Of a stretch of 64,000 nucleotides of DNA, positions 25,160 to 33,640 are shown in pieces (within the stretch, counting starts at the first letter, position 1; every line of letters starts with the position of its first letter). A program made the translations under genes and the position numbers. Source of the DNA: Hyphomicrobiales bacterium (GTDB taxonomy: Bacteria > Pseudomonadota > Alphaproteobacteria > Rhizobiales > Aestuariivirgaceae); NCBI GenBank assembly GCA_025359215.1, contig JANYHE010000049.1, forward strand, positions 1 to 64,000, written 5' to 3'. The notes under the pieces were generated by a model. The model was not told the DNA's origin, ran no database searches, and saw nothing but the letters and a program-made list of their open reading frames with translations.

Positions 25160-26518
25160 TTAGTCTCCAGTTTTGGTCAGCTCTGAAATGCAATGATCAA
25201 GTTCATTAATCAGTGTGCTGACATTTAACTCAGTTGTCGCAGGACAAATGAGCATCATATTATGAAACGGTGTGATCACCACACCGCGGTTGAGAAGATA
25301 GTGATGCACAGCTTCATCAATAGGCTGGTGGATCACTTTTGAAGCCTCATAGCCATTTCTGGGCGGGGCTTCGCAACACATAAACTCCACGCGGGCTCCC
25401 ACGCGGGTCATATGCCATGGCAAATCATATTTGATGATAACTTCGGCAATTCCCCGTTCCAGCCTGCGCGCCAGAACGATAAGGGAAGCAAAAGTCTCCT
25501 CAGTGAAAAATTCTTTCAACACGGCTTTAATCAAGGCCAGTTGAATGCGGGAACCTGAAAGCGTGGTGCCAATGCCAGAACGACCATCACCACGGCGTTT
25601 CAGATAATTTTGAATGCGCGAAGCAACCTCTGCGCTGAAACCATAAACCGCCGCCGGAATTCCGCCCGCAATGGGCTTGCCAAACACCAGCCCATCTGGC
25701 TTCAAACCAAAGGAATATCCGCGCGGTCCAGATGATAATGTATGCGTCTCATCAAAAATCAACAATGTGCCAGTTTCAATCGTCAGTGCACGGAGCGTTT
25801 CTAAGAATCCTACATCTGGCAACACCATGCCCACATTGGTCATAATCGGCTCAGCCAACACGCAAGCCACATCACGATCTTTCAGCGCCGCTTCAAGCGC
25901 TGCCACATCATTAAACTCAACCACTTTGGTGTGCAGTGTCAGGTCGCGCGGCTCCCCTACCAAACCATCAACCATGGTCACCACACCATTATCAGCCGTG
26001 ACAAACGTGTCATCCACGCAACCATGATAGCAATGATTGAAAACGAGAATCTTGGAGCGCCCCGTCACAGCGCGGCACCAGCGCAACACAGCGCGATTGG
26101 CATCCGAGGCCGTTGCTGTCACCTGCCAGAACGACAGACCAAAGCGGTCCTCTAACAACTCGCCAACTTCAACGGCATCGGCTGAAGGCAGCATTGTCGT
26201 AAAGCCATTCTGCGCTTCTGCGGCCAGCACATCAGCCACAGCATTGGGCGCATGGCCAAACATGGCCCCCGTGTCACCTAAACAGAAATCAGAATAATCG
26301 TGGCCATCAACATCGGTGAGTGTGGCCCCTTGCGCCTTTTCCACAAACAGCGGGAACGGCAAACCCCAATCCACCATCCAGTGCATAGGAACACCACGCA
26401 GCCAATGGTTTGAAGCCTTCACGGAGAGCGCCTGAGATTTGGGGTTACGTTGAACATAGAGCTTGGTTTCCTGCTCCAACATGGCCTTAATGGCACTGTC
26501 CGTTATTTTTGACTTCAC
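25160..26518 (-). CDS. Class III (PLP) aminotransferase, GSAM-like
   Basis: This is a 452-residue fold-type I PLP enzyme of aminotransferase class III. It contains SDFCLGDTGAMFGHAPNAV (near 76), FNHCYHGCVDDTF (near 180), LIFDETHTLSSGPRGYS (PLP Asp near 255) and GLVFGKPIAGGIPAAVYGF with the Schiff-base Lys near 281. The layout resembles glutamate-1-semialdehyde aminomutase, but true HemL is not expected with a C4 HemA in this genome. It shares an operon with the GS-like ligase, which suggests transamination of an amine or of its semialdehyde. The substrate is not predictable. Confidence 0.85.
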   Translation of the reverse strand: MKSKITDSAIKAMLEQETKLYVQRNPKSQALSVKASNHWLRGVPMHWMVDWGLPFPLFVEKAQGATLTDVDGHDYSDFCLGDTGAMFGHAPNAVADVLAAEAQNGFTTMLPSADAVEVGELLEDRFGLSFWQVTATASDANRAVLRWCRAVTGRSKILVFNHCYHGCVDDTFVTADNGVVTMVDGLVGEPRDLTLHTKVVEFNDVAALEAALKDRDVACVLAEPIMTNVGMVLPDVGFLETLRALTIETGTLLIFDETHTLSSGPRGYSFGLKPDGLVFGKPIAGGIPAAVYGFSAEVASRIQNYLKRRGDGRSGIGTTLSGSRIQLALIKAVLKEFFTEETFASLIVLARRLERGIAEVIIKYDLPWHMTRVGARVEFMCCEAPPRNGYEASKVIHQPIDEAVHHYLLNRGVVITPFHNMMLICPATTELNVSTLINELDHCISELTKTGD

Positions 26519-26615
26519 GGGTAACCTTGCGCGTTATTGACGATGCCCTTGCTTGTAGCTGCCCGCACAGGCTAAACCAACCCCCAAGCTTCGCACTGCA
26601 CCATAAGGGGTTAAA

Positions 26616-27458
26616 ATGAGCCGCATCGCCTATGTAAATGGACAATACTTGCCGGAAGACCAAGCCAAAGTTTCCATCTTTGATCGCGGCTTTCTGTTCG
26701 CCGATGGCGTCTATGAAGTCACCCCCGTGGTGAATGGCAAACTGGTCGATCACGATGCCCATAACGAGCGCTTGGACCGCTCACTCAGCGAATTGCAAAT
26801 GGCCTGGCCCTGCAGCAAGGAAGAATTAACCACAGTCCACACTCAATTGATCGCGAAGAACAACCTTAAGGAAGGTATAATTTACATGCAGGTGACACGT
26901 GGTGTTGCCGACCGCATGTTCAACTTTCCAAAAGATATAAAATCGTCGCTGGTGGCCTTCCCGCAAGTAATGAACCTCGTCGACAACCCCAACGCCAAAA
27001 CCGGCGTGAAAGTGGTAACCACGCCAGATATCAGATGGCTGCGCCGAGACATAAAATCCATAATGCTTCTGGCCCCCGTGCTGGGCAAACAAGACGCTTA
27101 TGAAAAAGGTGCCGCCGAAGGTTGGATGGTGGAAGATGGCTACATCACTGAAGGCACAAGTTCGAATGCTTATATCGTCGTCGGCAATAAAATTATCACA
27201 CGCCCGTTGAGCAACCGCATCTTAGCCGGCTGCACCAGACGCGCCCTGTTCCGCATGGCATCCGAGCACGGTGTGGAAATCGAAGAACGCCTGTTCACAC
27301 CAGATGAAGCCTATAAAGCCGATGAAGCCTTTTTAACAAGCGCCAGCCAATTCGTAATGCCCATCACTGAGATTGATGGCCACAGAATAGGCGGCGGACA
27401 GGTTGGACCAGTGGTGCGCAAGATGCGAGAGTTGTTCTTGGAAGAGGCGACGCGGTAG
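26616..27458 (+). CDS. D-amino-acid transaminase (class IV aminotransferase)
   Basis: This fold-type IV PLP enzyme interconverts D-alanine and D-glutamate with 2-oxo acids. The 280-residue protein begins MSRIAYVNGQYLPEDQA. FDRGFLFADGVYEVTPVVNG is the D-AAT hallmark, and IMLLAPVLGKQDAYEKGAAE carries the Schiff-base Lys near 150. EGTSSNAYIV binds the phosphate. It diverges from the class III aminotransferase, with 97 bases between them. The branched-chain aminotransferase and aminodeoxychorismate lyase branches are less likely given the FDRGFLFADGVYEV pattern. Confidence 0.9.
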   Translation: MSRIAYVNGQYLPEDQAKVSIFDRGFLFADGVYEVTPVVNGKLVDHDAHNERLDRSLSELQMAWPCSKEELTTVHTQLIAKNNLKEGIIYMQVTRGVADRMFNFPKDIKSSLVAFPQVMNLVDNPNAKTGVKVVTTPDIRWLRRDIKSIMLLAPVLGKQDAYEKGAAEGWMVEDGYITEGTSSNAYIVVGNKIITRPLSNRILAGCTRRALFRMASEHGVEIEERLFTPDEAYKADEAFLTSASQFVMPITEIDGHRIGGGQVGPVVRKMRELFLEEATR

Positions 27459-27479
27459 AGCAGTATTTCTTTTTCTATT

Positions 27480-27513
27480 GTCATCCCGACGAAAGTCGGG
27501 ATGACCAGTTTTT
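27480..27513 (+). terminator. Palindromic terminator, REP-like
   Basis: GTCATCCCGAC-GAAA-GTCGGGATGAC (27480-27505) is an 11-bp perfect stem with a GAAA tetraloop, followed by CAGTTTTTG on the plus strand. It can end transcription of the D-amino-acid transaminase. The core resembles scattered extragenic palindromes seen in many proteobacteria; a related GC-rich palindrome is at 35793-35810. Confidence 0.82.
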
Positions 27514-27548
27514 GATTACGCATTTTAAATGCTGATTTTAATTGACCC

Positions 27549-27998
27549 CTAATTCAACCACCAAATGCTAGCATTCAGAAAACCTGCAAAACTCACCCAC
27601 GCCAGATAAGGCACCAGCAGCCATCCGGCTCTGCGATCAATTTTCCAGAAGCCAAGCAGTGTCGCCAATATTGCAAGCCACATGGCAACAATCTCAATCA
27701 ACGCAAGGCCCGGTGCTTGCTGATTGAAAAATAAAAACGTCCATAGAAAATTCAAAGCCAGCTGCACATAAAACAAAACCAGTGAGCCTTTGCGCAGCCA
27801 CACCAGCCACGCGGCAATGGCCATCATGATGTAAAGCACGGTCCACACCGGAGCAAAGAGCCATGAGGGTGGATTAAACCAAGGCTTCACCAAAGTGGGA
27901 TACCACGTGACCACTGATTGCGCCGTCATATAGCCAGCAAGGCTTCCCACCGCCAAACACAGCACCACCAATAAAGCTAAAACCAACCATTTATTCAT
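27549..27998 (-). CDS. tspO: TspO/MBR family membrane protein
   Basis: This five-helix membrane protein binds tetrapyrroles and other ligands and is a regulator or transporter in alphaproteobacteria. The 149-residue protein has the family core YPTLVKPWFNPPSWLFAPVW followed by TVLYIMMAIAAWLVW. The C-terminal region has VPYLAWVSFAGFLNASIWWLN. ATG at 27998 overlaps the NicO stop (TGATG); a GTG codon just upstream at 28001 is an alternative start. It is the last gene of the run znuA-DUF1007-NicO-tspO and so may respond to zinc through the Zur box upstream. Confidence 0.93.
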   Translation of the reverse strand: MNKWLVLALLVVLCLAVGSLAGYMTAQSVVTWYPTLVKPWFNPPSWLFAPVWTVLYIMMAIAAWLVWLRKGSLVLFYVQLALNFLWTFLFFNQQAPGLALIEIVAMWLAILATLLGFWKIDRRAGWLLVPYLAWVSFAGFLNASIWWLN

Positions 27999-29053
27999 CA
28001 CAACATCCCACTGTTTCGACCAAGTGAACCCAAAAACAAAATAGCGCCCATGAAGGCTACGACCACACCACCGCCCAACCGTAAGACACTTACGATTTGC
28101 GATAAACTTCTGCTATCCCCACCTGCAAATCTCAGTGCGAAATTTTTACCGTAAACGGTGATTGTCGCAATCATCGCTACGGTGAGGAACACGCCAAACC
28201 CCATGGCCAAAGTTGAGGCGATGCCCGCCCAATAGAGCCCCAGTGCATTGGCAGAAAGCAAAACTAAAATTGCCCCCGTGCATGGCCGAAGGCCCACAGC
28301 AATTGAAAGTGTGAGCGCTTTTTTTAATGACCAATCATCACCGCGCACCTCTTGCGGGCTGGGTGCATGGGCATGGCCGCAATTGGCATCGTGAACATGA
28401 CCCGCATTACCGTGGGCATGATCAAAATGTGGATTGACAATTTCAAATTTAATTTCGGCAGCAGGTTTTTTAAACCACCCACGAGTGGCCAAATAAATCA
28501 TATAAAGGCCCAACCCAAAAATCATCGCATAACTGGCCGATTCCAAATAACCGGTGATATCGCGCACCACAGCACCCACACTGGCCACCAGCAACAGCAA
28601 AACGCTCACCACAGTAATTGCCGTGAGTGCTTGAAAAAGCGAGCTTAAAAATGCCACCAAAAGCCCGCGCTTCAAATCATTCTCACTGGCCAGCAACCAT
28701 GATGAAATCACCACTTTGCCATGGCCCGGGCCAGCGGCATGAAACACGCCATAGCCAAAACCCAGCACCAGCAATGTCCATGCTGCAGCAACTGATGATC
28801 CTGATTTTAAAACCCGCAATGAGGAATTAATCGTGCCATAAAATGCCTGCTGTTGGTCGCGGGCCCACAGCACCGGATCTTCCCAAAATGAGGTGATGAT
28901 AATGTTGCCATTGGCATCGCGCGGTTGCACCAGAAGTTGCCGCTTTTTGATCACCATATTGGGTGCCACTTCCGGTGTTGCTTGCGCCTGCACGGGTGCT
29001 GCCACAGCGAACATCAATAAAAACAAAATAGCAATGCGGATGATCACTTGCAT
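27998..29053 (-). CDS. NicO/RcnA-family metal permease
   Basis: This is a 351-residue inner-membrane protein of the NicO family (PF03824), usually Ni/Co transport. It has a signal peptide-like N-terminus (MQVIIRIAILFLLMFAVAAPVQA) and the family motif GFGYGVFHAAGPGHGKVVISSWLL near 99-122. A cytoplasmic loop near 215-240 is His-rich (FDHAHGNAGHVHDANCGHAH), as expected for metal binding. The second signature is ALTLSIAVGLRPCTGAILVL near 250. It overlaps the DUF1007 gene by 10 bases. Context with ZnuA and a Zur box raises the possibility that it carries zinc. Confidence 0.9.
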   Translation of the reverse strand: MQVIIRIAILFLLMFAVAAPVQAQATPEVAPNMVIKKRQLLVQPRDANGNIIITSFWEDPVLWARDQQQAFYGTINSSLRVLKSGSSVAAAWTLLVLGFGYGVFHAAGPGHGKVVISSWLLASENDLKRGLLVAFLSSLFQALTAITVVSVLLLLVASVGAVVRDITGYLESASYAMIFGLGLYMIYLATRGWFKKPAAEIKFEIVNPHFDHAHGNAGHVHDANCGHAHAPSPQEVRGDDWSLKKALTLSIAVGLRPCTGAILVLLSANALGLYWAGIASTLAMGFGVFLTVAMIATITVYGKNFALRFAGGDSRSLSQIVSVLRLGGGVVVAFMGAILFLGSLGRNSGML

Positions 29054-29691
29054 GAAATAATCACCGGTTGCGCAAACAGCGCACCAAAATCTTCACCATT
29101 TTCGGGCTTCCACGATTTATCTTTGGTGGCCAGCATGGCCAATGTGGAATTAAGTTCAGCATCAGTGGGCACAGGCTTCAAACTATAAGTGCAATCTGCT
29201 GGCATCCCATCCTGCATCCCCACCGGGTCTTCTTTATTATAATCAAATTCAATAAAAAATTCGGGGTCATAGATTTTATAAGAGAAATCATTTTTGTGCG
29301 GGTCGTAAGGCACCTTCAATGGAATTTCAAAATGCAGTTGCAGTTTTTTTCCATTGTAAGTTTGCCCAGCATTAATGGGTGGTGCCGTTTCTAAAAATTT
29401 GTCGCCCGCTTTGGGAAACACAAAATATTTATAATCTTTCAGTGAATCCAAATTTTCTTTGGTCAGCGGGGCCAACTCAGCTTGGCTATATTCACCGTCT
29501 TTATTGGTGTCCATGCCATCCAGCGCTTCAGCAGCATAACCATCATCAAAGGTCCACTCCATATCAATGCCTGCAATTTTGCCATCTGCCGTGAACACCA
29601 CATCACTGTGCATATCCACCCACACATGCGGGTGGGCCTGCGCCAAGGCAGGACCCATAGCAATAAAAAAAAGAGTATATTTAAGCACCAT
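29044..29691 (-). CDS. DUF1007 periplasmic protein, companion of the NicO permease
   Basis: This is a 215-residue exported protein of the DUF1007 family (PF06226). The signal peptide ends in QAHPHVWVDMHSDV, so the mature N-terminus starts with a His-x-His metal-binding motif, a family hallmark. An EF-hand-like loop DTNKDGEYSQAEL is near 61-73. MEWTFDDGY is also typical. DUF1007 genes usually sit next to NicO permeases and are thought to be periplasmic partners that deliver metal. It lies 56 bases after znuA and overlaps NicO. Confidence 0.9.
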   Translation of the reverse strand: MVLKYTLFFIAMGPALAQAHPHVWVDMHSDVVFTADGKIAGIDMEWTFDDGYAAEALDGMDTNKDGEYSQAELAPLTKENLDSLKDYKYFVFPKAGDKFLETAPPINAGQTYNGKKLQLHFEIPLKVPYDPHKNDFSYKIYDPEFFIEFDYNKEDPVGMQDGMPADCTYSLKPVPTDAELNSTLAMLATKDKSWKPENGEDFGALFAQPVIISCK

Positions 29692-29747
29692 TCATCCTTC
29701 GAATCTTGAAGGTGAATGATGCTATATTGCGGCAAAAGAGTGAAGCT

Positions 29748-30653
29748 CTAGCCGCCTAAACAATCTTTTAGGTTCTTGGTCACATCGCGCAGCAATTCAA
29801 AATAGGCTTGGGCACCAGGGGCAAGTTTAGCGCCAATAGGATCAAGCACGCCGAGCTTGGCCGCACTTCCCTCGGTCACCACCGAAACCGCAGCATCTGA
29901 AAATTGCGGCTCCCGAAACGCACACACGGCATTGCTTGATTTAATTTTATTGCGAATGACTTCCAGCCGCGCCGCTGATGGCGGCGTTGCTGTGTAGTCT
30001 GAAATGCTGCCCACTGCCGTCATGCCAAAGCGCCGCTCAAAATATTGGTAAGCATCATGGAACACAATGAAGGGCTTGCCTTTGTCAGGTTCCAGCGTGA
30101 CTTTAATTTCAGTTTCAAGGGCATCCAACGCGGCAATTTCCTTCTCGGCATTTGCGTTATAAATGGTCGCATTGCCAGCATCGGCTTGCGACAGCGCTGC
30201 CGCAATCGCTTTTGTCATCGCCTTAGCATTTTCAGGATCAAGCCATATATGCGGGTCCACGGTGTTGCCGGTGGCGGGTTCGTCACCATCCACCTCCCAA
30301 GTGCCCCCTTCACGAATGTGATGTTTGATCACACCCTCGGCCAAATTCATCTTCACAAATGTCTTGCCATTCACAGCATCTGTGCCGCTAATTTCACCCA
30401 GCTTCACTTCCAAATTATCACCAATAATAAACACCACATCCGCATGGCCAAGATCAGCAATCTGCTGCGGTGAATAACTCGCCTGATGCTCAGAGTTCAC
30501 ACCCTTCAACAAAAGTTCAGGCTCCCCCACACCCTCCATCACGCTAGCCACCAAACTGTGCAACGGCACAATGGTGGCAACAACTTTTGGAGCAGCCAGT
30601 GCTGAAATGCTGGTTGATAACAATAAGACGGCGGCAAATAGGGTTCTGTTCAT
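29748..30653 (-). CDS. znuA: Periplasmic zinc-binding protein ZnuA
   Basis: This is a cluster A-I solute-binding protein for high-affinity zinc import. The 301-residue protein has a signal peptide (MNRTLFAAVLLLSTSISALA). Zinc ligands are visible: PLHSLVASVM (first His near 32), DPHIWLDPENAK (His near 139), FHDAYQYFERRFG (His near 203) and the C-terminal Asp region. The central His-rich loop of ZnuA is replaced by a short acidic stretch (REGGTWEVDGDEPATGN). A near-perfect Zur palindrome lies 16 bases upstream. znuB and znuC are not adjacent; the downstream genes are DUF1007, NicO and tspO. Confidence 0.93.
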   Translation of the reverse strand: MNRTLFAAVLLLSTSISALAAPKVVATIVPLHSLVASVMEGVGEPELLLKGVNSEHQASYSPQQIADLGHADVVFIIGDNLEVKLGEISGTDAVNGKTFVKMNLAEGVIKHHIREGGTWEVDGDEPATGNTVDPHIWLDPENAKAMTKAIAAALSQADAGNATIYNANAEKEIAALDALETEIKVTLEPDKGKPFIVFHDAYQYFERRFGMTAVGSISDYTATPPSAARLEVIRNKIKSSNAVCAFREPQFSDAAVSVVTEGSAAKLGVLDPIGAKLAPGAQAYFELLRDVTKNLKDCLGG

Positions 30654-30668
30654 GGGTCTTTCCTCAAC

Positions 30669-30690
30669 ATGTAATGTTATAATATTACAT
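30669..30690. promoter_or_regulatory. Zur box (zinc uptake regulator operator) upstream of znuA
   Basis: This 22-bp palindrome has perfect ATGTAAT and ATTACAT ends around a central GTTATAAT core, very close to the Zur consensus (TGTTATAWTATAACA). It sits 16 bases before the znuA start on the minus strand, between znuA and the divergent ccdA. This strongly suggests Zn-dependent repression of znuA and the genes behind it. Confidence 0.9.
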
Positions 30691-30771
30691 ACAAAGCCAT
30701 GTCAAGCGTTTGTGATCGTCGCGACGAAGAGTTGCATTGCGCGTGGCAACCACCCCTGCCAATGGAAGACA

Positions 30772-31515
30772 ATGGCAATAGATGTTTCAATTGGTGCTGC
30801 CGCCTTTGCCGGTGTGATCAGCTTTCTCAGTCCCTGCGTTCTGCCGCTGGTGCCGCCCTATTTGGTTTTCATCAGTGGCGTTTCGCTGGATGATTTGAAA
30901 TCGTCTCAGAACGAAGAGAAAGCAGGCAATTATAAGCGGGTTCTTATCGCCTCGTTTTTCTTCGTGCTGGGCTTCACCACAGTGTTTGTGGCACTGGGGG
31001 CAACGGCATCTTATTTCGGCCAAGCCGTGCGTTCGCAATTGCCGCTGCTGTCACAGCTGGCAGGCGTACTCATTATCATCATGGGTTTGCATTTCTTGGG
31101 TGTCTTCAAATTAGGCTTTCTCAGCCGCGAAGTGCGTTACCATCAGGATAAAAAGCCGCTCAGCCTGATTGGGGCCTATTCGGTGGGCTTGGCCTTTGCC
31201 TTCGGCTGGACTCCTTGCATCGGCCCTGTTCTCGCCGCCATATTATCAATCGCCGCCAGCACCGAAAGTGTAACCAAAGGTGCAGCCCTCCTCGCTATAT
31301 ATTCTCTCGGCCTTGGCATTCCGTTCATGATTGCCGCTGCCAGTGTGAATGTGTTTTTGGGTTTTTTCGCAAAATTCAAATCCAAACTCGGCCTTGTTGA
31401 AAAATTCATGGGCGCTTTGCTGGTGCTCACGGGTGTGATGTTCCTCACCGGATCAATGCAAACCCTTTCCTATTGGCTCATCCAAAATTTCCCTAGCCTT
31501 GGCACCATTGGCTGA
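30772..31515 (+). CDS. ccdA: CcdA-type thiol-disulfide transmembrane protein
   Basis: This short DsbD-family protein moves electrons from cytoplasmic thioredoxin to the periplasm for cytochrome c maturation. The 247-residue, six-helix protein has active cysteines in FLSPCVLPLVPPYL (C22) and GWTPCIGPVLAAIL (C149). ATG at 30772 is used because it gives the standard MAIDVSIGAAAF start; the ORF extension runs back over the znuA promoter. Together with ccmF-H-I at 9.6-13 kb it supplies the reducing side of heme ligation. Its start lies 82 bases from the Zur box, so zinc control is not excluded. Confidence 0.93.
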   Translation: MAIDVSIGAAAFAGVISFLSPCVLPLVPPYLVFISGVSLDDLKSSQNEEKAGNYKRVLIASFFFVLGFTTVFVALGATASYFGQAVRSQLPLLSQLAGVLIIIMGLHFLGVFKLGFLSREVRYHQDKKPLSLIGAYSVGLAFAFGWTPCIGPVLAAILSIAASTESVTKGAALLAIYSLGLGIPFMIAAASVNVFLGFFAKFKSKLGLVEKFMGALLVLTGVMFLTGSMQTLSYWLIQNFPSLGTIG

Positions 31516-31529
31516 TTATTGTTCTCGCC

Positions 31530-32222
31530 ATGGCGGGCGATCTCTTTAAAAAATTGGAAGGCATTCAAGCGTGCGTGTTTGATGCTTATGGCACGTTGTT
31601 TAATGTGGCCACTCCCGTTGAAAAACTAGCCAACACCATCGGCGAAAAAGCCCCCGAGATCGCCAAGCTCTGGCGGCAAAAGCAATTGGAATATACATGG
31701 TTGCGCAGCCTTATGGGAACCCACGCTGATTTCTGGACCGTGACGCGAGATGCGCTGGATTATGTTTTAGAGTTCCACAACATCACCGAGCCTGATCTTG
31801 CTGATGAATTGATGACGCTCTATTTGAAGCTCGATGCCTATGATGACGTGGCAGCAACACTGCAGGCCCTGCGCGCCAAAGGAAAACGCTGTGCCATTCT
31901 CTCCAACGGCAGCCCTTTAATGTTAGACTCTGCGGTGCGCCATGTGGGCCTTGATAAATTATTTGAGCATGTGCTCTCGGTTGAAGAAGTGGGCATCTAT
32001 AAACCCAGCCGAAGGGTCTACCGCCTCGCCATGCAAAAGCTGCACATTCAAGACACGCCCTCTATTTGTTTCATCTCAGCCAACAGCTGGGACGCCCAAG
32101 CTGCCGCGCAATTTGGTTTTCAAGTGGTGAAAATCGCACGAAGCCCCAGCGTAAACGACCACATCCCCGGCAAACCAGCGGCAACAATTGATAGCCTGAG
32201 TAAGTTGCCCGATTTGGTCTGA
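31530..32222 (+). CDS. Haloacid dehalogenase, type II (HAD superfamily)
   Basis: This 230-residue protein has the (S)-2-haloacid dehalogenase layout. CVFDAYGTLFNVATPVEK near 15 carries the nucleophile Asp, and SNGSPLMLDSAV near 129 follows. IYKPSRRVYRLAMQKL carries the Lys near 161, and ICFISANSWDAQAAAQFG holds the type II signature Asn-x-Trp-Asp. It lies 14 bases after ccdA on the same strand. The natural substrate may be another 2-halo or phosphorylated acid. Confidence 0.88.
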   Translation: MAGDLFKKLEGIQACVFDAYGTLFNVATPVEKLANTIGEKAPEIAKLWRQKQLEYTWLRSLMGTHADFWTVTRDALDYVLEFHNITEPDLADELMTLYLKLDAYDDVAATLQALRAKGKRCAILSNGSPLMLDSAVRHVGLDKLFEHVLSVEEVGIYKPSRRVYRLAMQKLHIQDTPSICFISANSWDAQAAAQFGFQVVKIARSPSVNDHIPGKPAATIDSLSKLPDLV

Positions 32223-32224
32223 AG

Positions 32225-33541
32225 CTACTGCTTCAAAATAATGCTGCTCATCAGGCGTTGTTCGTCATAGTTGCCTGTGCCGCTGCCTGCTGTGAACCAT
32301 GTTCCTTGATAGGTGATGCCCGCTGTCATGTTGGGGTTCACTTTCCAATCCAGGCCCAATTTAGCAGTGGTGGTTCGATCAGTGGTGTTGCTAATATTTT
32401 GCAAAGCCACTGATGTTCCAACCAAAAGATCAACATTTTCACGAAGCGATTGTGTGAGATCTAAAGTGCTGGTCCAATTTTTGCTGGCTGAAACATTCTG
32501 TGTGGCCACATCATCAAGCGAAAGTCCGGTTGTCGCTAAAATTGTGGTCAGCGTTGTTGGCCTCCAACTCACATTCGCGGTCAAGCCCACTGCATTGGCT
32601 GTGTCTAAAGCAGCATCACTATAGCTGCGGCGCAAATAGGTGAGTGCCATCTCACCCGTCCAAATCGGGCCATCATCAAAAGTCACACCTGCTGAAAGGG
32701 CCAGCCCTCGCGAGTCGCGCTTTTGTAAATTACGGTCCAAAGTCTGGTCATGAAAGCGCGGAGTGTAAGAGGCCTCAACAAAGGGCCGCAGAGGCGCGTT
32801 GGAATAACCCAGCACGCCACGAAGGCTGAGTGTGGGTTCAAAATAGTTGCGGTCGGTATTGCTTTCCGTGCCGCCGCCTACCAAAGCCACATCATCATAA
32901 ATGCCACGCACCAAGCCCAATTTGGCAGTCGTCTCTAACCCACCAAAATCATGGGTCAAAGCCGCTGATGTTGCAAAATTGTAATCGCGCCTGGCACTGG
33001 CCGCAGTTTTTGGCACTTGACTGTTTTCAACGCCGGTTTGGTTTGCCGTAAAGCTGGTTTTAAAATCAGCATGGGTGGTGTGGCGAATATCAAGGCGAAA
33101 AGCCGTTTCGGCAGCCCCTGTCAGGGTTGAAAGATCATCTTCATTTTTGAAGCGCTGCCAATCCGCCGTGGCAGAGCCTGTCCAACTGTGGCGCGACCAA
33201 TCGCTTTCAAAGCGCAGACTAGGCTTTAAATTCAACCCGATATCAGCTTTTTTAGTGCCAGCAGATTTTGCAGCATTGGTTGAAAACACAGTGCCAATTT
33301 CAAGCGATGGAAACAGCCGAAGCCCCCCAGCGTCAACGCCAATTGCGGCATAAGAATCTGTTTTCGCACGTTTTTTAACAACCGGAACAGGTTCATCTTG
33401 GGCCACGGGAATACTGTTCATCACAGTCGTCACCGGAACATCAGCCTCTTGGCCCAATGCCTGTTGCACATGGGCAAGATTGGCACTGCTAACAAGCAGT
33501 GCCACCGCACACACACCACGCATGGTTCTCAACAGACGCAC
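32225..33541 (-). CDS. Outer-membrane beta-barrel protein (BBP2 type)
   Basis: This 438-residue protein has a signal peptide (MRLLRTMRGVCAVALLVSSANLA) and a Val/Pro-rich linker. About 330 residues of alternating beta-strands follow (for example TTAKLGLVRGIYDDVALVGG, LRPFVEASYTPRFHDQTLD, EMALTYLRRSY), ending in Ile-Ile-Leu-Lys-Gln. This is the outer membrane beta-barrel family PF10082, often tied to polysaccharide export or surface structures. It diverges from kdsD, with 99 bases between them, so both may share control. It ends 2 bases from the convergent dehalogenase gene. A substrate is not predicted. Confidence 0.78.
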   Translation of the reverse strand: MRLLRTMRGVCAVALLVSSANLAHVQQALGQEADVPVTTVMNSIPVAQDEPVPVVKKRAKTDSYAAIGVDAGGLRLFPSLEIGTVFSTNAAKSAGTKKADIGLNLKPSLRFESDWSRHSWTGSATADWQRFKNEDDLSTLTGAAETAFRLDIRHTTHADFKTSFTANQTGVENSQVPKTAASARRDYNFATSAALTHDFGGLETTAKLGLVRGIYDDVALVGGGTESNTDRNYFEPTLSLRGVLGYSNAPLRPFVEASYTPRFHDQTLDRNLQKRDSRGLALSAGVTFDDGPIWTGEMALTYLRRSYSDAALDTANAVGLTANVSWRPTTLTTILATTGLSLDDVATQNVSASKNWTSTLDLTQSLRENVDLLVGTSVALQNISNTTDRTTTAKLGLDWKVNPNMTAGITYQGTWFTAGSGTGNYDEQRLMSSIILKQ

Positions 33542-33640
33542 AAAACAAAACTCCAGTCAAATTGCACCCTGCCAAAACATGGTTAATGGAGTCTTTCTCT
33601 GGTCTTGCCCTTTTTGCCTGCTCCGCACTATGATTGACCG

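Noticed and set aside
25160-26518. Naming the class III aminotransferase hemL
   Set aside because: The genome uses C4-pathway HemA, the active-site context is only GSAM-like, and the partner is a GS-like ligase.
27311-27523. 70-residue minus-strand frame starting MRNQKLVIPTFVGMT
   Set aside because: PTFVGMT is the familiar false peptide encoded by REP-like palindromes; the rest is antisense to the transaminase.
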